64,000 nt of DNA, taken from positions 1,984,001 to 2,048,000 of the forward strand of contig JAVTVJ010000070.1 of the NCBI GenBank assembly GCA_034509425.1. Reading direction: 5' to 3'. The position numbers and the translations under genes are program-made. Below, piece by piece: positions 48,733-59,916 of this stretch. A model generated the notes under the pieces. It was not told where the DNA came from, made no database searches, and worked only from the letters and a program-made list of their open reading frames with translations. The stretch is from Eopsaltria australis. Its lineage: Eukaryota; Chordata; Aves; Passeriformes; Petroicidae. Within the stretch, counting starts at the first letter, position 1. Each line of letters starts with the position of its first letter.

Positions 48733-51173
48733 AAGGAACATTCATTATTTTGTCCAAATAGCCTACCAAAAGAAATGGTTTGTAATTTGCAAGTTGTGGG
48801 TCTGAACTGAAAATCAGAAAGAGTGTGTGGGTCTTCACCAACCTTATCCTGACTCTTGTAATTTATACAGTGTTTGTACTTCCAGAAAAAAGGGATTACT
48901 GTCCATAGCAGCATAGTTGTACTGGGAGGGGTATAAGCCTCTCCCACAACCTCATTTGGCTAAATCACCCCAAGAGCTGTGATGGTAAACCAAGCTAACT
49001 GAGACCTGCTCAAACCTGTGCAGGCACTGCAGCTGTCTTTCTGATGGACTTTCTGCAGTCCATCCAGTGGCACTGCATCCCATGGCAAATCTTCAGGTGT
49101 TGTCCTTGCAGAGACACTCAAGCCCACACTGCCTACTTTTGTCTTGGCGTCCCATGCTTGTTTCCTGTACAGATTACATTTTGCCTTTTACACTGAGACA
49201 ATAAAATGGTTATGTTTAGTGGTCCATCACTGTCAGGAGGTCTAGAGATGCCCTCCTCAGCATGATATATTTCTCAGTGGTGGATGTCAGGTCCATGCTG
49301 GGCAGCAGAGCAGGAAGCAGGAGCAGCAAGTCCATCCACTGAGGAGCCAAGCACTGGTTCAGGCTCTCAGTGTGAGGTGGAGCCCAGTGACCCAGGTAAT
49401 GCAACAGGCCACAGAGCTCCCCACTGCCTGGGTGTACCTGCTTGGGTGGGCATTTACACCTGTGTTGCTGTGTTGGGGATTTTGCCTGGAGAAAAACTGC
49501 CTTTTAACTTCCAATCACCTAGATAAGGTCTCTTCAATACTTCTGCACATATTTAGTCAGAGATTTGCAGCATTGTTTCAAGGGACATTTGAATCTTATT
49601 TCTACTAGATTTGTTAATTGAATATATTGTTTTATGTGTTCAAATATTTATTATGCTCAGTGTGACCAGTACAATTTTATTGCCCTCTATTGTATGTTAA
49701 CTTGGAGATAGTAATGCAACAGTGCTGCAAATTGCTCTTTGCTGAGGGAGTGGAAGCATGCTAACAACCAGAAACTCTGGTTGTCTGCTGGTAGAGGTAG
49801 GAAAAGAAGCCTGTTGGTACAGTATTTAGGACAAAGTATTCTGGAAAGTCTTATAGGTACACTGAGAATCTTCTAGGAAGATTGATTGAGCTGAAAAAGA
49901 ACAAGCAGAAGGGGAAAAAAGATGATTCTTTTATTGTTTGTCTCTTACGTCTGACAGGAAAGATCTTTAAAAAGTAGTCTTTGAAGAGGGTTGTCTAGTT
50001 CTGATTATTTTATTTCAAGTTCCTGCCACTACTGTGTGTTTTGATATATGTTCCTTCTCTTAAATAGTTCAACCAGTTTCAAAGTAATCAATGCATCTGT
50101 TTCTGTATTCCTCAGGCTTACATACAGTGTGCAATCATTAGTGCAGTCTGTAGCTGATATTTTACTCTTCTCCACACCCAAAAGTAATGAGAAAGTATTT
50201 TGTAGTCAGACATATCTTCTGACTGCTTACTTTAAAAAAAGAAAAAATTTTAAGAGGCTGACAAAATCAGAAAATGTACTGAAACTACTGTTAAGATTCA
50301 TATTTTTCCCCTAGGATTATTTTACAATTGTCATTTATTTCTAAGGATTTTTTAAAGTAATATGAAAAATGTAAACGGAAGAGAAATGCTGAAACAACAA
50401 ACATCCATATCTGAAGTAGCAAAGGGTTTTCAAGACTACCTGTAAGACATCTGTTTTATTTCCCACTGAGGAGATTGCTCAATTATGAAGATACGGTGTG
50501 CCTTCTCTAGTAAGAGCAATCTGTACAGCTATAACAGGAAAAAAAGAGGATTCTGAATTTCAGATGCTGGATTTCCAGGTCTTCAATCAGGACAGGGCTG
50601 ATCTGTTGTTTTCAGAATGGATGGAATTCACTCCTTCAGGCAGCCTGTAGACAAAAGCCACTCTCCAATCTATTCCAATCCACCTTAATCTCCTAAGTAT
50701 AGATTGTTACTGATGCTCTAAGTAACGCGCAGGGAGAAATTTTGTTTCATTTACACATAATTGGTTGTCTTCACAATTCTCCAAGGAAGACTTTTGGAAA
50801 GGTGAGATATCAGACAGAACCTTCAGAGGGTGAAAACAAACATGGTACCCTACCTCCCGTGAAGACCACTGCAGAATAACAACTGTGCTGAACTGCACCC
50901 ACTGCTGAGCAAACACATTTCAAAGCTTCACTTTCTGCACTCAGAATTACTTTGAGGTTGTTTGTTTGGGTTTTTTTTGTTTGTTTTTCAATTGTTTTGC
51001 ACTCCAAAATTACATCAGGATGCATGAAGACCAAACCCAACCAAGTCCTTGTATTGGATTTCACATTAGGGTTTTATCTTATGTTGCAACAAAGGGAATA
51101 ATTTCTGATGTGCTTTAATATATGCTGCTGTACCTGCTCAGAAAATGAGGCAGTTCATATGAAATTTCACACA

Positions 51174-51191
51174 ATAATTATATATAATTAT
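51174..51191. repeat. Perfect 18-bp AT palindrome
   Basis: ATAATTATATATAATTAT equals its own reverse complement. Palindromes of this size arise by chance in AT-rich DNA. Confidence 0.9.
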
Positions 51192-52375
51192 CTCCCTGCT
51201 ACAAGGGACTGTGCTAGGCTGAATATCTGTAAGGACTATTTAATGCTATTTTAAAAGATAAAAATGTAGCCAGACAGATTTACATTTAAATCATATTTCA
51301 ATCAACCTTAAAGGTTCAGTTTACACAGTAAGGGTATAAAATGTTAGCTCATTAAATATGCACAACGTTTTGCATTGCATGAAGGATGTGGATTGTACTT
51401 TCGATTTCCAAGCAAATTAAACCTGCTGTCAGTAAGTACACTGTAGCAGGATATGGTGGGCTCTGTGGTAACCAATTTAAACAATTTATGCTACTGCATA
51501 TCAACTGGGTGTATTGGATTGCAGATAAATCCTCAGTGACAAGCTTAGGTTCCTCTTGCAGGAGTAGGAAGAATCCCCATGTCTTTTTCTGATCACAGGT
51601 TTAGGACAATACGTTTACAACCCATGTAAAGGAGTTGAAAGACTTGTAGCGGTAGATTCTGCACAGAAGGCACAAAAAGAAATTACTATACAGTGAGAGA
51701 CTCTATGATTTAGCAGCAACTGTCTACATCTTTCCATGTAAACATTAGGGATTGATCAGTGAATTGTGTAGCTTGAGACCAGCTCACCCATCCCTAGCCT
51801 TCTTCTGTGTGAATGTAGTCAGTGACTCCATGGTATCCTCCTCTCTCATTTCAGTTCACAGACACTTAGAGATGCTTTTTTTCAGGCCTTTGAAGGCTGC
51901 AAAGGAGCCAGATTCTGCATTAATTCATTTCAGTCAATCCACCTCATCATATGGTTTTCCTTAATCCCTGTGTTATAAAAAGGAGGAGGGCAAACCCTGC
52001 CTATCCAGTGCCTCGTGGTTTGGGCTTTTTTTTTCATAAGGCAATTAGTAAGTTACACTTGAAATCAAGTTTGCAAACACCAACTTTCCACTCCTTCAAA
52101 GTGCTCCAATAAAAAGTAGGGACACATCATCAAGTATAACTTCTTATGGTACCTACCGTGCTTAAAAAAGATATTCTAAGAACTTTCCAAACATTGGTTC
52201 ATCATCCAGCTGAGAATTCTGAGAATTCATCTGTTGAGAAAAAGCTTTATGATAAAGATGAGGCCATGAAGTAACTGCCTGCATTTAATTGAAAAGTATT
52301 TCAAATAACTGTATGTGTAACATAAACAAACACAAAACAAATTTAATGATAACCAAATGTCTAAGGCAAGATAAT

Positions 52376-52811
52376 TTTATTGAACAACTACAATTCCTTA
52401 GTAACAATGCATTTGCATCTTTAAGTTAGAGGATTCTAAAGCCCTTTACAGACTGCATGCACTGTTTATAGTGTATTCATAAAAATAAACAAAAAATCCT
52501 AGATGGTACTCTTAAAAATTAAATGACTCAGCAAAGTCCTTTTATGGTTCTTTCTCAAAAAGACTCTGGGAGGCTTTATCTTGCCATAATATCCTTCCAG
52601 TCAATGTATTGTTAAATTGCTGCCACTGCTGAAGAAATTTGATTCTGTTTGTAGAACACTCAACCATATTTTCAGCCATCTTATCACAGCAAGTCCAATT
52701 TCCAGCCATAAAGTCTGTTTTTCCAAAAGTGGCATCCATCTCCCAAAAGATTTCAATCAGACACTTCTGTAAGCATCTTTCAAGTTTCCTCTGGATGAAT
52801 CTGTCATGCAA
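52376..52811 (-). other. Possible terminal exon: open frame plus polyadenylation signal, unidentified
   Basis: On minus, a frame of up to 89 codons (52811 down to a TAA at 52542) is followed, 161 nt after the stop, by AATAAA (52381-52376) and then a T/G-rich stretch at about 52320-52345, the order expected of a vertebrate 3' end. The translation is not low-complexity: it has charged and aromatic residues, six Cys and two N-glycosylation-type sites (NWT, NNT), and ends SLFEKEP. An acceptor-like 'gcatgacag' lies at about 52800 but has a poor pyrimidine tract. There is no A tail, which argues against a recent processed copy. I recognise no family. It may be a last exon of a minus-strand gene, an old pseudogene, or chance. 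Confidence 0.25.
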
Positions 52812-53130
52812 TTAGGTTATGGATGGGCTGCCATGACAAATAGGTTGCTGTTTGCCTTTTGATGTACTTTTGATTTTGATGTTTTAAGTATTTCCTTCTT
52901 TTAAATGCTGTCTTCTGGGAGCTGTACCCACTCTATTTTATGTTTTAGATAAAATACTTGCAGCAGCATCTTTTCTTTGTGAATACAAAGAGCACATTAT
53001 AATGTGTCATATTTTTCCCAGGAGCAAATATTTTTTTGAATACTTACTGTATTGTGGAATAGCCTGCAGAATAAAGAGTGTATTTGCTTACTAGATTTCT
53101 CTGGCTGAGAAATCTTTCAGTTGGTAAAAT

Positions 53131-53430
53131 AGAATCATCGAATCATAAAATAGCTTGGTTTGGAAGGGACCCTAAAGATCATCTAGTTCCAAGCCCACTG
53201 CCATGGGCAGGGACACCTTCCACTAGGCCAGGTTGCTCAAAGCCCCATCCAACCTGGCCTTGAGCACTTCCAGGGATGGGGCATCCACAGTTTCTCTGGC
53301 CAGCCTGTGCCAGTGCCTCACCACCCTCACAGAAAAGAATTTTGTATTCTTCCAAAATATCTAAATTGTAATGTTTCCTGTGAAGCCTTCATTTGGCTCT
53401 GTTACCTGTGGCTTATGATACCATCTTTAA
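53131..53430 (-). mobile_element. CR1 LINE 3' end
   Basis: The plus strand shows the reverse complement of a well-preserved CR1 3' end: tail remnant 'atagaatcatcgaatcataa' (53130-53149), then 'tttggaagggaccctaaaga' (53159-53178), 'gccatgggcagggacacctt' (53200-53219), 'gcactt ccagggatggggca' (53264-53283) and 'cagtgcctcaccaccctcac' (53310-53329). Past 53340 the match weakens to about 53430. Of the copies in this window it looks among the least diverged, suggesting a more recent insertion. The plus frame 53078-53263 partly overlaps it and is not a gene. Confidence 0.95.
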
Positions 53431-53709
53431 TTATATTATGATTTACTGGTTTTCCTCAAAATCTCTGCTTTGTTCATTGCACAGTGGAATAGACCTGCAG
53501 ATAAATCACATCTAAGGAATGAAAGAGACTGTTGTCTGAGGGAATTCCTTTGCCGAGGTTGGAATAGTAAGGAACCTGATAGAGAGAGAAAAACTAAGAC
53601 ATCTATTGCTGCTCTGGAGGAATAGGATCCACTCCTCTCTTTACTGCCTGAGTTTATGGGTGGCATTACTGTCCACTGCTAGAATAACTTTTGTCTAACA
53701 ACTGGTTTA

Positions 53710-53759
53710 TTCTTGTTCCTTTTTTTCTTGTTCCTTTTTTTTTGTTGTTCCTTTTTTTT
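53710..53759 (+). repeat. Pyrimidine-rich tandem repeat, about 16-18 bp unit, 3 copies
   Basis: Three consecutive units of the form TTCTTGTTCC followed by a T run of 7-9. The third unit has TTGTTGTTCC. Length variation sits in the T runs. Confidence 0.9.
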
Positions 53760-54776
53760 CTGCATTAAGTTTACACTGAGATATCTTTCTAAGAAAAAAA
53801 CAAATTGAATACTCTTGTAAATATTTAAAAGATGGGAGATAAAATTTATCCTATTATTTAAGCAATTCTATGCTTCAATCCAGAAGCTAGTCCATACTCC
53901 TTTACTCACAACTTCGCACTGATAAATTTTTCCAATTTATTCATGTCTTATTTTTGCCTATATGCCAATATGGAATATTTCAGGTCAAAGAGACTTAACT
54001 CATTGTTTAAATTATTTATTTAAATCTCAATCAGTGTGAGCCTTTATAAAAATAGCTTCAAAACCTTGTGCATTCCTGCTTTTCATTACTGTGTTTAATG
54101 AAGAAATTATGAATGTAGATTTTAATGTCATCAATGTGAGGATATAGCTTTTGAATTTTGCAACACATCTAGAGGCAAAGAAATAAAATGGCCCTTTAAA
54201 AGCAATGTCTTTTACTGCAAGTAGTGAGGCAACTCCTTAGCTCATCTGCACACCAGCAGTGACTACTGCTATGTTTCATTTGTGCAAATGCATAGCACAA
54301 TACAGAATCTGCCCCTAAACCAGACAACTGATCTGCAAATAAATTTGAGTTAGGCAGTCAAGAAGATTGTTGTCTGAGGGCTCCAATTCCAGCTTTATTG
54401 TATTTTTCCTCTTAGTATGTCCTTGTAGCTTAAGAACCAAATTGCCTTGGAGTTAATGAGGTGTAATTACTTCCACATTCTAAACACTAAGTATTTTCTT
54501 TCTTTTTTCAAAGTTTTTAGGGCAAAACGCTAACACTTAGGAATGGTCTATGTCCATACTCTTCATTTGGGCTGTTAAAGGATGGGTTTTCTTAAAGTAG
54601 TTAAGCAATTTAGGGAGGTATGTGCTGATAGTTTTATGCACTCATCAGCATAAGGTAGCATAAATGATTTTGAGTTCTTGATACACGAGCTGTCAAATGT
54701 GTCAGAAGATGTCTCTCATCTAAAAACACTTTCTCAATATTCACATTATAAAATAAGAAGAGATAAAAAACTGGAA

Positions 54777-54827
54777 ATAAAACAAACAAACAAAAAAACC
54801 CCATAAAATAAAATTAAAATTAAAAAC
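54777..54827 (+). repeat. A-rich simple repeat with (AAAC)n
   Basis: AAAC units grade into AAAATTAAAA-type sequence. Confidence 0.8.
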
Positions 54828-54894
54828 TTTATCCAGGTTGACCTATATTTCAAATTCCTACCACAAGTTTTTTTAAGTATCTACTTCATTTTTA

Positions 54895-54926
54895 TGCTGC
54901 CACCCTTCTATTGCAGGTAAGTAATT
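54895..54926 (+). promoter_or_regulatory. Recursive-splice-like site (acceptor abutting donor)
   Basis: A pyrimidine-biased tract ending 'cacccttctattgcag' (54901-54916) is joined with no gap to 'gtaagtaatt' (54917-54926). The acceptor AG is 54915-54916 and the donor GT is 54917-54918, and the donor matches the vertebrate consensus CAG|GTAAGT exactly. Such zero-length exons mark ratchet points in very long introns of some fly and vertebrate genes (established knowledge). It would imply a plus-strand gene spanning this region, for which no other proof is present. Confidence 0.25.
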
Positions 54927-56152
54927 AACTCTCCAAAAGATGAGTTTAACTTAAAAGAGAAAATACTTTAATTTAGGGGAGAAGAATCCTAAGTTCTTCA
55001 TACAAAAATCAACTTCCCCATAAATTTGCGTCTAACACTGAAACTGCTGCCTATTTCATAGTTTCAATGTCTTCTGTTCAATTTATGTTGTCATAATACT
55101 ATTACTTTTATGAGATAAGGAGGCATAGGTAATTATACTATATACTACATAAAAATTTTTTCAGCTATAAGTAGTTGCAGGCTTTGTGCATTAAGGATGT
55201 TGCCTTTGTACTGCATGCTAAGGAAAAGTACTAGAAATTATACTAACTAGAAATATAACTACTTATTCAAATATTAATATACTCCCCATATAGTCATTAT
55301 AACTAAAAGGGAAAAATTGCTTTTGAGTATTTCACATTCATCAATAGTTCATGAAAATACGTAACAAGTTATGACACATCTAATAAAGATGAAAGGGATG
55401 AAAATCCTTGTGAATTTTTAATATGGATAATAAAGGGCATTAATACAGCTTAATTATATTGATAAATAATTAAAATTACTTTTTAAACTATGTTTTATTT
55501 TTGTTTGAAATTACTTTATGTGGTATTCTTGGAGGCATTATACTGCCAGCCACTCTACAAGAGGAAGTAAAAGTTGCTCTATCGGTTATCTGAGTAAATA
55601 TGGCCATTTAAAACATTCTTAGAACATTTCAGCCAAAATTCTGTATCTTTTAAAATATCCTCTTAAATCTAAAGTTTTGATAAATATTAAATAACAGTAA
55701 AAAACACTCAAAGGTCTATCCTGAGGTTACACGTCTGATTGGTCTGCCTTCTTAAGGCAAATCAGTTTCTGTACACATTATCATACAAAGGAATTATGTT
55801 GCTGGCTTTGCAGGGAACACATTTGGTTGTCAGTCAGCTCAGGTATAGCTAAGTTAAAGGAAATGTAGGTATTTCTTTGAAAACCAGGGGCTTAAATCAA
55901 AGTTCAAGACTAAGTCCCTAGCTTTATATCAGTGAAATACTGTAACTTTATTTTCTCAGCAAAGTAAGCTAATATTGCATAGGAGCTTTAACTACTTAGC
56001 AATTCAGGGCTGACACACTTTTAGCAAAATCCATGTGCCCAGATTGAAATTTGTCATTTTCACCTTTACTGCATTTTCACAGGGAAATGCACCTCTCTTT
56101 CTTTCTTCATCTCTGTCTGTGTTCCCTGGCTGCAGCCTGCTGTTACTCACCC

Positions 56153-56660
56153 AGAATCACAGAATTATAGAATATCTTAAATTCTAAGGGATCCATAAGA
56201 ATCACTGAGTCCAACTCCCTTCTTCCCACAGGACCACCTAAAACTAAACCATATGACTACAAATTTTGCCCAGATATTCCTTAAGCTCTGTCAGGTTTGA
56301 TCCCATGACCAATTCCTGCTCACTCTCCCCTGCATACACTCTAATAACTTTATAGCCTTCTTATATTGTGGCCCCAAACCTGCCCCCCACACTCGAGGTG
56401 AGGCCACCCCAGTGCAGAGCAGAGCAGGACAATCCCCTCCCTTGCCTGGCTGGTGATGCTGTGCCTGATGCACCCCAGGACAGGGTTGGCCCTCCTGGCT
56501 GCCACACTGGGAAGACACACTGGGCACACTACAGGACACACTGTTCAACTTGCCATCCAGCCAAGCACCCAGATCTCTTTGCTCAGAGCCTCTCTCCAGC
56601 CTCTTGTGCCACAGATTGGCTGTATGACCTGTACAACATGCTGCAGTAATTGGTTTGGTC
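56153..56660 (-). mobile_element. CR1 LINE with internal deletion
   Basis: The plus strand is the reverse complement of a CR1 of a different subfamily from the copy at 53131: 'agaatcacagaattatagaa' (56154-56173), 'cactgagtccaactcccttc' (56203-56222), then 'taataactttatagccttct' (56342-56361), 'cactcgaggtgaggccaccc' (56390-56409), 'ctggctggtgatgctgtgcc' (56445-56464) and 'cttgccatccagccaagcac' (56549-56568). Between about 56310 and 56335 a few hundred bases of the element appear deleted, because the flanking parts are not adjacent in full copies. The frames 56291-56548 and 56350-56541 (minus) and 56368-56649 and 56453-57007 (plus) derive wholly or partly from this copy. Confidence 0.94.
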
Positions 56661-57879
56661 CTACCCGCTACCTGAATTTCTCCCCTTCTGGTGGTGAGAG
56701 CCAGGGAAAGTTATCACAGCCACCTGAATCAGCAAGTGCAGCAAAACTTATACAGGGAAATATATATTTAATTTTTTTAAAAAGACACAGATGCATTACC
56801 TGGCAGGCCTGCCACCTGAGGACAGGTGCCTCCAGAGGTCCAAAGGAACTTTGTGTCCTAAACTCAAGTTTCTCCCTTCTCCACCTGAAAGGCTTCATGA
56901 AAATTTGTAAGGGCTGTTTCTTAACAGGTCTAGAGACTTTTGGTCCTTCTCTTCAAAGTATGTTTCTGTTCTCAACAGGGATCAGACCCAAGACCCAGAG
57001 TTACTAATTGTGTGCTGTCCTGTGCACAAAAAAATTGCAAAAGTTCACTGTCAGGTGACTTTATTGAACATTCCCCATCCCCGTCATGTTTGAAAGATCC
57101 CTACAGAGAAATACTAAACCTCAACACTATGCCAATAAGCAAGACAACATCTACATAAATAAAGCATTAAAGTCTCTGCATGTTTATCACAATCTCCACA
57201 TATTTAACTTCTGAAATATTTATAAAGTGCATAATACTTTGTGGAGTTTTCTGTATTTTATATTTAAAAACTAAAAACAACAATTAAAATATTTTCTGTC
57301 CTGTCCTGCTAACAGGAATTTTTGGCAGGAGCAAAACTGCATCTTTGCAACAGCTCAGCAGAACACTGCTTTCCAGAGACAGAGTGTGACTGGTGTGCTT
57401 CTTGAACCCAGGGAAACATCACCTCCATGGCCTCCCAACAGAGTAAAATTAAGATTTTTTTCTTCCTCTCTGTCTGTTTAAAGCTGAGGGTAATAAAATG
57501 GGTCACGAAGATGATAGAAAAGGAAAATCCCTCACTGTCCAATGATATGACAAATCCTAAAAAAATCAAAGCAAAAAAAACCCCCAAACCCCAACCATAC
57601 AGCTGCCTAGCAAATAACAGCTTCATAAATATCTATAAACTACCCTCTCATGTAAATAATCAAAGAAATTATTTCATTATGCATTAGAATAAAATAAGCC
57701 ACTACAGCTGAGGTAAAATATTTAGGAGAAAAATTTAGTGTCTTTATTTCACAAAATATTTATAAGTTTAAAAAAATGGTTGCCTTCCAATTAAGAGAAA
57801 AAACATACTAGGAACCATACAGTCCCTAGGAATCATACAAGAAGAGGAGAAGCAGAGCAAAACCTGCCCTTGCTTTCAG

Positions 57880-58114
57880 AAAATTGAAATCTTTCATCCA
57901 GAAAGCGCTCAAATTTGAAGGGAAGAAAGGTGACAGTGTGTCCACTTCAGTGAAAGTGGATCACGCTATTTCAGCTTCCCTGCTGTCTCCTTTTGCATCA
58001 GATGACATCCAGAAGTCTCTTGATCTGATCTGCGCCTTGCAGAAGGACACCTCTTGCCAGTTATGGGAAACCAAGATGCCCCATGGGCCAGACCACCTGC
58101 AGAATTGGACATGA
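57880..58114 (+). other. Unidentified open segment behind an acceptor-like sequence
   Basis: A strong acceptor-like tract 'cctgcccttgctttcag' (57863-57879) precedes an open frame of about 78 codons ending in TGA at 58112-58114. The residues are mixed and not low-complexity (for example ISASLLSPFASDDIQKSL near the middle), and the DNA is somewhat GC-richer than its surroundings. No donor, polyadenylation signal or known domain could be tied to it. It may be a decayed exon or chance. Confidence 0.15.
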
Positions 58115-59901
58115 GGACATGGCTTATAAACTCCTCATAAAACACGGTGCATGTCCATGGTGTGCTTCATCAGCATCTGGCTTGTACCATGTTTGGGCTG
58201 AGGGCAAACCCAGGACTGCCTATAAAACCTTGTGTCAAAACATTTTGATTTTGCTAACATTCCATCATAACATGACATTTATCTAAGATTCAAAGGACTT
58301 AGTTTTCCCACTGTCTTCATTATTCAAATAAAAAATAAATTCTCTTTTGGTGGATTTGATCTAAACATAACTAACTACATGGTCATCACAACAGGGCGTC
58401 TCCATCTAAGGCATGTTTGGGGTTTGCTCATGCACTTGCACACCTGCTAAAGAATTCAGCTAGATGACAGTAATGCTACTGCTTATGGGAGAAGCTCAAA
58501 ATGACAACAGTATATGAAGAGATACTGCCAAAGCAATAGAGGAAACCAATGTCAATAAAAGTTAAATAAAGTTAAGACTGAAATTAAATTTTGCTTCTTC
58601 AGCAATGATGTTCAGCACTACCACATCTTAAAGAAAAATATATTTCTCGGTGCACTAAAATTGAATACTGTTCTTTTACAAAAAAATGCTTGATCTTATA
58701 AACAGCGACATAGAATAGTATTAAAATACATCCATTGACATAGTAGCCTTTGTTATCTCTCCTTTCTTCTGTATTGTTTTGCTTTTCAAGCTTGTCTGTA
58801 AGAACTTCATATCAGGGCATAGATAAAACAAAGCATTTCTTGAGTTGTTCTCAATAATTCAGTGCATTACAGAGATCCAGATTTGAAGGAATTTGAATTT
58901 ATTTACTTCCTTTTGCTAGGTTTTAGGCAGAAAAAAGGGTACCTAAAACTCTGGGAGAAGGATGTCTTTTCAAAATAAAATCTCACAAGTGACATTTAGG
59001 TGACTTCTTTAGACTATTCAGACATGACTGTGAATAGATGTATGTCAGCTAAAATCCATGCTTCTGAAAACAATGAGCAGCTATGTCATACGTAGATTTG
59101 AAACGTTTAATAATAAACACCCACTGCAAAATATAAAAACCTTGCCTTTCTCTGCTCAAGATTACTAAAGCTATGTTAACACTGCATAGGTGACCCAGGG
59201 TCAGAACTCCAGGCTCTCACCTGCCAAGTCAGCTGTCATGGTCAATTTATGTCCGTAGCTTCATTCCCAGCTTGGTCTTGCCATCAGGCAGCACAGTTTA
59301 GGGCCAATTCCACTCAACAACTTGTTGCTATTAAGGGATTTTGCAGAGTGCAAGCATGGAGCTTGTTTTTCAAAAGGAAAAGAGGAGTTCAAGATGAAGG
59401 CTCAATTGTTTAACTTGCAGCTGGTGCTGCTTGGTCAGATGTGAACTTTGGGGGAGGGTCAACATTACTGATAGTATTCACTATTCCTGTCACTTCATGG
59501 TAGTTGGCTAAAGTTTTACTTCATTGAGGTCTTAACACACTCTACTGCTTTCTTTTACCTGTTTAAATAATATTTGTGGAATAACATCCCATTTGGTTTT
59601 GAATTCTGGTTTATTTTTTGTGTAACAAAATTTTCATAAGTGCAGTTTGACATCCTGGGATCTGAGGGATTTGTCAGCCATTCTTTAAACTGAATAATTT
59701 AAAGACAAGTCAGAATAGTCCAATGAAGTACTCCTAAACTCAGGGGGTACATAGTCTAATTAAGTAAAATGGTAAACTCCAACTGACCCACTTATGTAAT
59801 AAATACACGCCCATGGAAACAAACCTAGGTTTTAACATCCAACCTAAGCAGTCTAAACCATACATCTGCAAAAAGGGGCAATTTTGAAACCTTCACATCA
59901 T

Positions 59902-59916
59902 AAAAAAAAAAAAAAA
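59902..59916 (+). repeat. poly(A) homopolymer, 15 nt
   Basis: An uninterrupted run of 15 A. Confidence 0.95.

Larger units (their letters stand above)
47401..53130. other. AT-rich non-coding stretch with G4 motif and hairpins
   Basis: Apart from the G-quadruplex motif (48709-48732), the inverted repeat (48087-48139), the palindrome (51174-51191) and the terminal-exon candidate at 52376-52811, nothing is recognisable. A GC-richer part at 49020-49450 holds frames on both strands (49216-49404 minus, 49284-49526 plus) without known motifs. Confidence 0.5.
53431..56152. other. AT-rich non-coding stretch
   Basis: No gene recognised. It includes a pyrimidine-rich tandem repeat (53710-53759), an A-rich simple-repeat tract (54777-54827), a recursive-splice-like site (54895-54926) and a block at 54010-54240 with enhancer-like word composition. 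The frame 53436-53666 (minus) has no motif. Confidence 0.5.

Noticed and set aside
56453..57007. 184-residue open frame on plus, the longest in the window
   Set aside because: Its first third is antisense CR1 sequence from the copy at 56153-56660 and the rest is unmotivated flank. No splice, promoter or family evidence.
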